Source: an uncultured Sphingomonadaceae bacterium (GTDB taxonomy: Bacteria; Pseudomonadota; Alphaproteobacteria; Sphingomonadales; Sphingomonadaceae). Taken from it: a stretch of DNA of 8,873 bases. Location: positions 1-8,873 of the forward strand of contig CALLWN010000317.1 in the NCBI GenBank assembly GCA_938016505.1. Reading direction: 5' to 3'. The translations under genes were made by a program, and so were the position numbers. Below the pieces are notes generated by a model. The model was not told where the DNA came from, did not search any database, and saw only the letters and a program-made list of their open reading frames with translations. Below are positions 1 to 5,949 of the stretch, one piece after another. Each line of letters starts with the position of its first letter. Position 1 is the first letter of the stretch.

Positions 1-546
1 TTCGACGAGGGTCCGGCGGAACTGGCTGGCCCGGTGGCGCGGCTGTGGACAGAGGTCTTTGGCGGGGTGGAACCGGAGGAAGGCGACAGTTCCGAGGGCA
101 TTGAGGACCTGCCTGGTGTCGTGTCCAGTGGCGGAGCCACCCTGTGGTCGCTCGGACCGGGTGCAGGGCTGCCGGCCGAACAGCCGGGAGCCCCGGGCTG
201 GGGCCCGGTCGTCGGTCGTGGCAGCGCTGGTGCGGGCAGGTGGCCGGTCGGGCCTGCTGGCCCGGCCTTGCCGCTGCGTGATCTTGCCGATTTTCCCGAT
301 CTTTCCGGCCGGCAGCGCTTTTCGGTCCGAGGCGCAGGGCTTCGCGTGATCGGCCCGCCGGCGGCGGTTCCGCCTGCGGAGGGCCTCGGGCCGGTTTCCA
401 GGCCTCTTGCCCTGGCTGTTCCCGTGCCGGCGCTGGTGCCGGAACCCGCCACCTGGGCCTTCCTGATCGTGGGGTTCGGGGTGGTTGGTCTCGGGTTGCG
501 TGCCCGTCGGGCGCGCGGCGCCAGCGGGAGAGCGGGTGCGGCCTGA
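1..546 (+). CDS. PEP-CTERM sorting domain protein, 3' part only
   Basis: The frame is open from the left edge of the window to TGA 544-546, so the start lies outside. The diagnostic part is the C-terminus (about 436-516): the PEPATWA box, then a hydrophobic stretch (FLIVGFGVVGLGL), then a basic cluster (RARRAR). This is the PEPxxWA form of the PEP-CTERM anchor common in sphingomonads. Such proteins are exported, held in the membrane by the C-terminal helix and processed by an exosortase. The roughly 145 residues before it are rich in Gly, Pro and Ala, show no domain I recognise, and contain a small tandem repeat. They also use codons such as ctt, ttt and gat more than the neighbouring genes do. 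An 11-residue tail follows the basic cluster, longer than usual. The sorting signal is secure. Whether the whole upstream body is a working exported protein, or a decayed or frameshifted one, is not. Confidence 0.6.
   Translation, partial: FDEGPAELAGPVARLWTEVFGGVEPEEGDSSEGIEDLPGVVSSGGATLWSLGPGAGLPAEQPGAPGWGPVVGRGSAGAGRWPVGPAGPALPLRDLADFPDLSGRQRFSVRGAGLRVIGPPAAVPPAEGLGPVSRPLALAVPVPALVPEPATWAFLIVGFGVVGLGLRARRARGASGRAGAA
280..306 (+). repeat. Three tandem imperfect 9-base repeats
   Basis: GATCTTGCC, GATTTTCCC and GATCTTTCC follow each other directly. In the frame of the PEP-CTERM gene they encode DLA-DFP-DLS. This stretch is more A/T-rich than its surroundings. It may be a slippage product inside a weakly constrained protein body. 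Confidence 0.55.
436..516 (+). other. PEP-CTERM sorting signal (PEPxxWA type)
   Basis: Frame 1 reads VPEPATWAFLIVGFG and then a short hydrophobic run ending in RARRAR. The order PEP box, transmembrane helix, Arg cluster is the three-part PEP-CTERM signal recognised by exosortase. No exosortase gene is in the window, so the processing enzyme must be encoded elsewhere. Confidence 0.85.
526..530 (+). promoter_or_regulatory. Ribosome binding site deciding the kinase start
   Basis: GGGAG lies 5 bases before GTG 536 and inside the end of the PEP-CTERM gene. In-frame alternatives at TTG 485 and GTG 500 lie within the sequence coding the PEP-CTERM anchor, so 536 is preferred. Confidence 0.6.
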
Positions 547-2911
547 ACCGCGCCCCGAGGTCGCTGGCCCCGGTCGGGCCGCGCCCGGCGGCCTGGCTGG
601 TCGGCGCGGGCCGGGAGGGGCGCAGCGCGGCCTCCTCCACGAGTGGCTCGGGCTCCTTCTGCTGGCAATCCTCGCACTCGGCATTGCCACCTGGACCCGG
701 CCGCTGGAGCGGCTCGACAACCTGATCTACGACGCCGCCATCCGGCTGAGGCCCCGAACGCCCTCGCCCGACATCCAGATCGTGGCGATCGACAACCGGA
801 GCCTGCAGGCCTTGGGCGAATGGCCCTGGCCCAGGCGCCGTCACGCCGAGCTCATCGATCGCCTGCAGGCCGCCGGGGCGGTTGCAATAGGCTATGATGT
901 CCTCTTCCTCGAGCCTGCGGCCGATCGCGCCGACGATGCTGCGCTCGCCGACGCCATCGCCCGCGCCGGAAACGTCATCCTCCCCTATCTCATCGAGGTG
1001 CCGGGAACCGACGGCCGCGCCTCCGACGTGCTGCTTCCGACCAGGTCGCTTGCGACGTCGGCGGCCGGGCTTGGGCATGCGAGCCTGAGGCCCGACCGCG
1101 ATGGCGTGCTGAGATCGGTCGAGCAGCTGACGCGGGCCGATGGAACGGCAGTGCCCCATTTCATCGATGCGCTTGCAGCGCTGGCGCGCGGCGCGGCCTC
1201 AGCCCCTCCGCCACCCGCTGATGGCGCCCCCCTGTTCGGCAACCGGGGCACGCGCATCCGCTTCGCCCCGCTTCCCGGCGGCTATGGCCATGCCTCGTTC
1301 GTCGACGTGCTCGAGGGGCGCACGCCGCGCGAATATCTTGCCGGCCGAATCATCCTCGTTGGCGCGACCGGCGCTGGTCTTGGCGACCGGTTCGCAACGC
1401 CGGTCTCGGGCAAAACCGAAACCATGGCCGGGGTCGAACTCCTTGCCAACGCGCTCGATGGCGCCCGCCAGGGCGATGTGATCCGCATCGCGCCGCCGCT
1501 CGCGCATCTCGCCTTCGCGCTGGTGCCCGTGGTCCTCCTCATGGCCGGGCTCCTGATGCTCCGCCCGCGCACCAACCTCTGGATTGGCGCGCTGCTGGCC
1601 CTCCTCCTCCTCGGAGTGACAGCTGCCCTCGTCGTCGCCGGCTGGTGGGTGGCGCCGGCCAATGCGCTTGTCGCGCTCACCCTCCTGTTCCCGCTGTGGG
1701 GTTGGCGCCGGCTCGATTTCGCCAACCGCTACATGGCGTCCGAACTCGAGGCGCTGGCCGGCGAGGGCGGCTTCCTGCGCGCCGAGCGGGATGTGCCAAT
1801 GGGCGACGCGCTCGAACGCCAGGTCGCGCTCATGCACGGCGCCATCGAGGATGTGCGCAACCTCAAGCGGTTCATCGCCGAATCGCTCGACAGCCTGCCC
1901 GATGCCGCGCTCGTGACCGGTCTCGATGGCAATGTCCTCATCGCCAACGAGGCGGCGCGCGCGCTCTTCGCCCCCTTCGTCGGCCAGCCGCTCGAGGGCC
2001 TGAGCGTCGCAGAGGTCCTGGCGGGCCTTGCGCCGGCGCTCCCGGGTGGTGAACCTGAAGTGGCGGACATCGTGGGGCGGATTGGCCGTGGATTCCTGCC
2101 ATCGACCGAGCCGCGCGAGTGGCAGCTCGCCGATGGCCGGGTGCTCGATGTCCGGCTGGCCTTCTTCTCCGATGAAACCCGGCGCCCGCTCGGCTGGATC
2201 CTGCGGCTCGCCGACATCACCCGGCTGCGCGAGACCGAGCGCCAGCGCGAGGAGGCGCTGAAGCTCCTCACCCACGACATGCGCAGCCCGCAGGCCTCGA
2301 TCCTCGCGCTGCTCGGAACCGAGGGCCGCAACCTTCCAGCCGATCTCGCCGAGAGGCTCGCGCGCTATGCCCGCCAGACGCTCGATCTCGCCGACCAGTA
2401 TGTGCAGTTCGCCCGGGCCGGGACCGTCACACCGGTGCTGCAACCCATGGATCTCGGCGAGGCGCTGGTCGATGCTGCCGATGACCTCTGGCCGCAGGCG
2501 CGCAGCCGCGCCGTGAAGGTCGACACCCTGCTCCCCGACTCCGAGGCGATGGTCATGGGCGACCGTGCCCTCCTCACCCGGGCGATCCACAATCTCCTCG
2601 GCAATGCGCTGAAATATGGCGGTTCCGGCGGTCGAGTCGAGGCTGGCCTGGTGCTCGAGGAGGCAAGCGTCCGGCTCTACGTCCAGGACCGCGGGCCTGG
2701 CATCGCCGCCGACGAGCTTGCCCGGGTCTGGGAGCCGTTCCACCGGCTTGCGCCCGCCGAGGGCCAGCCCGCCGAACCCGGCGCCGGGCTCGGCCTGCCG
2801 TTCGTCAGGCGGGTCGTCGAACGCCACGGCGGCCAGGTCCTTGCCGAATCGGTCGAGGGCCAGGGCGCGACCTTCGGCTTCCGGTTGCCGCGGCTCGCCT
2901 CGGGCAGCTGA
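536..2911 (+). CDS. CHASE2-PAS sensor histidine kinase
   Basis: A membrane sensor kinase of 791 residues if GTG 536 is the start. One transmembrane helix (about 38-54) is followed by an extracytoplasmic CHASE2 domain (about 60-320) containing IVAIDNRSLQALGEWPWPR and, near its end, IILVGATGAGLGDRF. Two or three more helices follow (about 323-392), then a linker and a PAS domain (about 442-550, LPDAALVTGLDGNVLIANEA). The kinase core has the H box LTHDMRSP with phospho-acceptor His580, the N box HNLLGNALKYG (685-695, Asn690), the G1 box DRGPGI from Asp718, an F box (WEPFHR) and the G2 box GAGLGL (749-754). All catalytic motifs look intact. By family knowledge, CHASE2 senses an unknown periplasmic signal and the core autophosphorylates on His. 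No response regulator is in the window, so its partner is elsewhere. It overlaps the PEP-CTERM gene by 11 bases, which suggests co-transcription and translational coupling. The first 37 residues are Arg/Gly/Pro-rich and of no known role. Confidence 0.9.
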   Translation: MRPEPRPEVAGPGRAAPGGLAGRRGPGGAQRGLLHEWLGLLLLAILALGIATWTRPLERLDNLIYDAAIRLRPRTPSPDIQIVAIDNRSLQALGEWPWPRRRHAELIDRLQAAGAVAIGYDVLFLEPAADRADDAALADAIARAGNVILPYLIEVPGTDGRASDVLLPTRSLATSAAGLGHASLRPDRDGVLRSVEQLTRADGTAVPHFIDALAALARGAASAPPPPADGAPLFGNRGTRIRFAPLPGGYGHASFVDVLEGRTPREYLAGRIILVGATGAGLGDRFATPVSGKTETMAGVELLANALDGARQGDVIRIAPPLAHLAFALVPVVLLMAGLLMLRPRTNLWIGALLALLLLGVTAALVVAGWWVAPANALVALTLLFPLWGWRRLDFANRYMASELEALAGEGGFLRAERDVPMGDALERQVALMHGAIEDVRNLKRFIAESLDSLPDAALVTGLDGNVLIANEAARALFAPFVGQPLEGLSVAEVLAGLAPALPGGEPEVADIVGRIGRGFLPSTEPREWQLADGRVLDVRLAFFSDETRRPLGWILRLADITRLRETERQREEALKLLTHDMRSPQASILALLGTEGRNLPADLAERLARYARQTLDLADQYVQFARAGTVTPVLQPMDLGEALVDAADDLWPQARSRAVKVDTLLPDSEAMVMGDRALLTRAIHNLLGNALKYGGSGGRVEAGLVLEEASVRLYVQDRGPGIAADELARVWEPFHRLAPAEGQPAEPGAGLGLPFVRRVVERHGGQVLAESVEGQGATFGFRLPRLASGS

Positions 2912-2929
2912 GCCGGGGGCGGGGCTCAG
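2908..2929. terminator. Palindrome between convergent genes, possible bidirectional terminator
   Basis: CTGAGCC (2908-2914) and GGCTCAG (2923-2929) form a perfect 7-base-pair stem with an 8-base G-rich loop. The arms contain both stop codons: TGA 2909-2911 for the kinase and, on the minus strand, TGA 2928-2926 for the acyl-CoA synthetase. No U tract follows on either side, so intrinsic termination is only a possibility. Confidence 0.4.
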
Positions 2930-4530
2930 GCCGCGGTCCGGATCCCCGCGCCTGCTGCCAGCGCTCTCGCTGCCTCATAGTCCGGCTTGCCGTTGGGCGC
3001 GCGCGGCACCTTCTCGACCAGCACGACCCGCTTGGGTGCCTTGTAGTGGGCGTGCCCTGCCTTCACGTGGGCGATGAGTTCATCCTCGGTGACAGGCGCG
3101 CGGGTTTCGGCCACGGCGGTGACGGCCTGGCCCCATTTCTCGTCCGGCACGCCGAAGACGAGCGCATCCTCGACTGCCGGGTGGGTCTTGAGGGCTTCCT
3201 CCACTTCCTCGGGGAAGACCTTCTCGCCGCCGGTGTTGATGCATTGTGAGCCGCGGCCCAGCAGGATGATTGTGCCATCGGCCTCGAGCGAGGCGAAGTC
3301 GCCGGGGATGGTGTAGCGCCGCCCGTCGATCTCGACGAAGGTCTTGGCGCTCTTCTCCGGGTCCTTCCAGTAGCCGAGGGGCACGAGGCCCGTGCGGGCG
3401 ATCCGGCCGATCTTGCCCGAGCCGGGTTCGATCGGGCGCATCTCCTCGTCGAGCACGATGGTGTTGGGGTCATGCTGGAACCGGGTCGGCGCATCGGGCG
3501 CTGCGGCCGTCGAGACCGAGGTGCCATAGCCAAGACCCTCGGACGAGCCATAGGCATCGACACACATGAGCTTCGGCGCATGGCGCAGCAGCCCCGCCTT
3601 CACCTCGGGCGACCACATGGTGCCCGAGGAGATCATCACCTTGAGGCTCTGGAGGCCATCGGCCAGCGCACCGCCGCTGGCCTCGATCGCCCGGAGGATC
3701 GGCCGGGCGAAGGCGTCGCCGACGATGACGGCAAGATCGGGCCGGTTGGCTGCCGCCAGCTTCAGCGCATCCTCGGCGTCGAAGCTCCGGGTGGCCTGGG
3801 TGATGACCGTCCCGCCGAGCGCGAGCGCGTAGATCGCCATCAGGAGCCCGGTGCCGTGCATCAGTGGCGGCAGCACCATCGCCTTGCGCCGCGCCGGGTT
3901 GGCATGGACTGCCGCGACATGGGCCTCGAGCGAGGCCGGCGGCTCGGAGAAGAGCGCCGGAGCGCCGCCGCCGAGCAGGGTGAAGACCGCGCCCTGCTCC
4001 CACATGACCCCCTTGGGCATGCCGGTGGTGCCGCCGGTGTAGATGAAGAACAGGTCGCCGTAGCGATGGTCGGCCCCCACCGGGTCGGCCAGTCCCTCGC
4101 AGGCGGCCGCGAAGTCGCCGGCCCATGCCGGCGGGGTTCCGCCCACCTGCAGCCACAGCTTCACCTGCGGCAGCTGGTGGCGGATTTCCTCCATCGCGGG
4201 CGCGAACTCGGCATCGAACACGACCACATGGGCATCCGAATTGTCGAGGATGTAGTGAAGCTCGGCGGCAGCGTAGCGGTAGTTCACATTCACATGCACC
4301 ATCCGCCCCTTGAAGGCGGCCGCGGTGGTGAGGAGATAGGCCGGCGAATTGCGCATCAGGTGCGCGACCTTGCTGTCTGGCCCGGCGCCTGCCGCCATGA
4401 AGGCACGGGCCAGCGCATTCGTCATCCGGTCGAAGCTGGCCCAGTCGATGACGGTCTCGCCATGCACCAGCGCCGGCGCGCTGCCCAGCGAGCCGCCGAG
4501 CGCGTCATAGACCTGGCCGAATGTCCACAT
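2926..4530 (-). CDS. AMP-forming acyl-CoA synthetase (FadD-like)
   Basis: An adenylate-forming ligase of 534 residues that activates a carboxylic acid with ATP and joins it to CoA. Motifs in order: the P-loop YTGGTTGMPKG (164-174), the AYGSSEG motif (326-332), PGDF with the ribose-binding Asp411, the hinge/GRG segment (425-427) leading into INTGGEKVFPEEVE (431-444), and the C-terminal NGKPDY with catalytic Lys515. Length and motif order fit a complete enzyme. The YTGGTTGMPKGVMW signature resembles long-chain or steroid-side-chain acyl-CoA synthetases, but the substrate cannot be read from sequence. The ATG start is supported by GGGAGGTGA on the minus strand, with GGAGG 6 bases before it. The gene is divergent from the oxidoreductase and convergent with the kinase. 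It is probably cytosolic, as no signal peptide is seen. Confidence 0.93.
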   Translation of the reverse strand: MWTFGQVYDALGGSLGSAPALVHGETVIDWASFDRMTNALARAFMAAGAGPDSKVAHLMRNSPAYLLTTAAAFKGRMVHVNVNYRYAAAELHYILDNSDAHVVVFDAEFAPAMEEIRHQLPQVKLWLQVGGTPPAWAGDFAAACEGLADPVGADHRYGDLFFIYTGGTTGMPKGVMWEQGAVFTLLGGGAPALFSEPPASLEAHVAAVHANPARRKAMVLPPLMHGTGLLMAIYALALGGTVITQATRSFDAEDALKLAAANRPDLAVIVGDAFARPILRAIEASGGALADGLQSLKVMISSGTMWSPEVKAGLLRHAPKLMCVDAYGSSEGLGYGTSVSTAAAPDAPTRFQHDPNTIVLDEEMRPIEPGSGKIGRIARTGLVPLGYWKDPEKSAKTFVEIDGRRYTIPGDFASLEADGTIILLGRGSQCINTGGEKVFPEEVEEALKTHPAVEDALVFGVPDEKWGQAVTAVAETRAPVTEDELIAHVKAGHAHYKAPKRVVLVEKVPRAPNGKPDYEAARALAAGAGIRTAA

Positions 4531-4625
4531 CGCTCACCTCCCGCCATGAACCCTGCTGCCCTATCTGGCGGGGCTGGCACGGCCTCGCAACCTGCGGCTA
4601 TTCGGGAGGGCGAAGGGAGCGTCCG
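4531..4625. promoter_or_regulatory. Shared divergent promoter region
   Basis: These 95 bases must hold the 5' ends of both the acyl-CoA synthetase and the oxidoreductase, unless one is transcribed from within the other. An inverted repeat, CCGCCA (4541-4546) and TGGCGG (4566-4571), is spaced by 19 bases. It could be an operator half-site pair or a hairpin in the synthetase leader, where one arm touches that gene's ribosome binding site (4537-4541, minus strand). I see no convincing -35/-10 pair on either strand. Confidence 0.4.
4613..4619 (+). promoter_or_regulatory. Ribosome binding site deciding the oxidoreductase start
   Basis: AAGGGAG lies 6 bases before ATG 4626. The reading frame is open upstream as far as 4521, but that stretch overlaps the start of the divergent gene and lacks family similarity, so 4626 is the start. 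Confidence 0.7.
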
Positions 4626-5594
4626 ATGCGGGCCTGGCTGGTCGGGGAACTTGGCGGAATCGATGCGCTCGCCCTCGCCGCGGTGGCGGAGGCACCGACT
4701 CCGGGCCCCGGGGAGGCCACCCTCGAGATGATTGCCGTGGGCCTCAACTATCCTGATCTTCTCATGCTCTCGGGCGGCTACCAGTATCGTCCGCCGCTTC
4801 CGTTCACGCCTGGCATGGAGGGCGTCGGCCGGGTGGTGGCGGTGGGCGAGGGCGTGGCCGCCGACCTTCTCGGCGTGCGGATGCTGGTCGGCGGGCGCAC
4901 CGGCCTCCTCGCCGAGCGGGTGACCATGCCGCTGGCAGCGCTCCGCCCCGCGCCCGAAACCCTGTCTGACAGCGAGGCCGCAGGCTTCACGACCGGCGCG
5001 CTCACCGCGCATGTCGCGCTCGTGGTGCGCGGCGGCCTTGCGGCGGGCGAGCGGCTGCTGGTGCTCGGCGCCGGCGGGGGCATGGGGCTCGCGGCCGTTG
5101 CCATGGGGGCAGCGCTCGGCGCCCACGTGATCGCGGCCGCATCGACGCCCGAGAAGCTCGCGGCGGCACGCGCGGCGGGTGCCAGCGAGACCCTGCCGCT
5201 CGACCGCGCCGCGCCCGACCTTTCCGCGCTCAGGGGCAGCATCGATCTTGTGTTCGATCCCGTCGGCGGCGCGCTCGTCGGCCCGGCGCTGTCGGCGCTT
5301 GCCTGGGGCGGGCGCTACCTCGTGGTGGGGTTCGTCGGTGGCCAGCAGGCCATTCCCCTCAACCGGATCCTCATCAAGGGCGTGTCCGTCATCGGGGTGC
5401 GCGCCGGCGAGACCGGGCGGCAGGATCCCGAAGCCGGCCGGCGCCACATCCACGCGATCGACGCGCTCGCCGAAGCCGGGAAACTCCGGCCCCACATTGG
5501 CCTGGAACTGCCCTTCGCCGCCGCGCCGGAAGCCTTCCGGGCGATGCAGGCCGGCGCGCTTGTCGGCAAGGCGGTCATCCGCTGCGACGGCTAG
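4626..5594 (+). CDS. NADPH:quinone oxidoreductase family protein (zinc-less MDR)
   Basis: A 322-residue medium-chain dehydrogenase/reductase of the quinone oxidoreductase type. The N-terminal GroES-like half carries GLNYPDLLMLSGGYQ (39-53) and the PGMEGVGRV motif (62-70). The Rossmann half carries LVLGAGGGMGLAAVAM (145-160) for NAD(P)H binding, followed by a typical AASTPEKLAAARAAGA segment and FDPVGG. The zinc-binding Cys/His set of alcohol dehydrogenases is absent, as expected for this subfamily, which reduces quinones or enone-type double bonds using NADPH. Length matches the family norm of about 320-330. It begins 95 bases from the divergent acyl-CoA synthetase; such pairs often act in lipid or acyl-CoA metabolism, so an enoyl-reductase-like role is possible. 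The exact substrate is unknown. Confidence 0.9.
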   Translation: MRAWLVGELGGIDALALAAVAEAPTPGPGEATLEMIAVGLNYPDLLMLSGGYQYRPPLPFTPGMEGVGRVVAVGEGVAADLLGVRMLVGGRTGLLAERVTMPLAALRPAPETLSDSEAAGFTTGALTAHVALVVRGGLAAGERLLVLGAGGGMGLAAVAMGAALGAHVIAAASTPEKLAAARAAGASETLPLDRAAPDLSALRGSIDLVFDPVGGALVGPALSALAWGGRYLVVGFVGGQQAIPLNRILIKGVSVIGVRAGETGRQDPEAGRRHIHAIDALAEAGKLRPHIGLELPFAAAPEAFRAMQAGALVGKAVIRCDG

Positions 5595-5614
5595 CCGCGC
5601 CATTTGCCACGTCT

Positions 5615-5644
5615 CCCGGCCCGCGGGCGTTGACCCGCGCCGGG
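5615..5644 (+). terminator. GC-rich hairpin after the oxidoreductase, candidate terminator
   Basis: CCCGGC (5615-5620) pairs with GCCGGG (5639-5644), and GCGGG (5623-5627) pairs with CCCGC (5634-5638). This makes an 11-base-pair stem with a two-base bulge (5621-5622) and a six-base loop (5628-5633). It starts 20 bases after the stop codon, which suits a terminator, but no T-run follows. It overlaps the possible promoter of the next operon. Confidence 0.45.
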
Positions 5645-5659
5645 CAGTCGGGCAATGAA
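5630..5659 (+). promoter_or_regulatory. Candidate promoter of the glycine cleavage operon
   Basis: TTGACC (5630-5635) is a good -35 box. A weak -10-like sequence, AATGAA (5654-5659), follows at 18 bases. Transcription starting around 5665 would just precede the riboswitch, where a promoter is needed. The -10 match is only partial, so this is tentative. Confidence 0.4.
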
Positions 5660-5692
5660 ACAGCGCCGGTCGTGGGGGAAGCCTTGCGAGCA

Positions 5693-5904
5693 GGCGCGCG
5701 GGAGAGGGCTTCGCCCCGGTGACGGGGCTCGGCCGCCGAAGGAGCAACCGCCCCCGGAATCTCTCAGGCAAAAGGACCGCGCGCCCGCCATCGTGCCGGC
5801 AGTCTGGAAAGTGTCCCGGCTCACCCCGGGGCCGCCGAAGGGGTAAGCCGCCCGGCGGGCAACCGCAGGGCATCGCGAAAGCTCTCAGGTCTCGTGACAG
5901 GCGG
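5693..5904 (+). promoter_or_regulatory. Tandem glycine riboswitch (two aptamers)
   Basis: Aptamer I spans about 5693-5785. It has a perfect 8-base-pair P1 (GGCGCGCG 5693-5700 with CGCGCGCC 5778-5785), GGAGAGG (5701-5707), the conserved core GCCGAAGGAGCAA (5735-5747) and CTCTCAGG (5761-5768) followed by CAAAAGGACCG. Aptamer II spans about 5800-5904. It has a P1-like stem (5802-5806 with 5898-5902, one G-U pair), TCTGGAAAG, the core GCCGAAGGGGTAA (5834-5846) and CTCTCAGG (5882-5889), followed by TCTCGTGACAG. Both cores match the glycine riboswitch family closely. Glycine binding to tandem aptamers upstream of gcvT usually turns expression on. It ends 45 bases before the gcvT start, and no intrinsic terminator with a U tract lies between them, so control may act on translation. 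That last point is inference. Confidence 0.95.
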
Positions 5905-5949
5905 GGGCAGGCGGATCGTCCAGGGCCGCCACGCTGCGCGAGACACGAG

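Noticed and set aside
59..349. Second plus-strand frame within the PEP-CTERM gene
   Set aside because: Cys/Arg-rich with no signal peptide or motif, and it stops before the PEP-CTERM anchor; kept only as a possible sign of a frameshift.
1199..2827. Long open frame on the minus strand (542 codons) opposite the kinase
   Set aside because: It is a mirror of the kinase gene caused by high GC and strong third-base bias; the protein is Glu/Arg/His-rich with no family motif, while the plus strand has every kinase motif.
3472..4731. Plus-strand open frame (419 codons) over the acyl-CoA synthetase and the start of the oxidoreductase
   Set aside because: It crosses two divergent real genes, has a low-complexity Arg/Gly/His composition, and no ribosome binding site or domain.
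5719..5949. Upstream in-frame extension of gcvT
   Set aside because: These codons lie inside the conserved glycine riboswitch, and known T-proteins begin at the position of ATG 5950.
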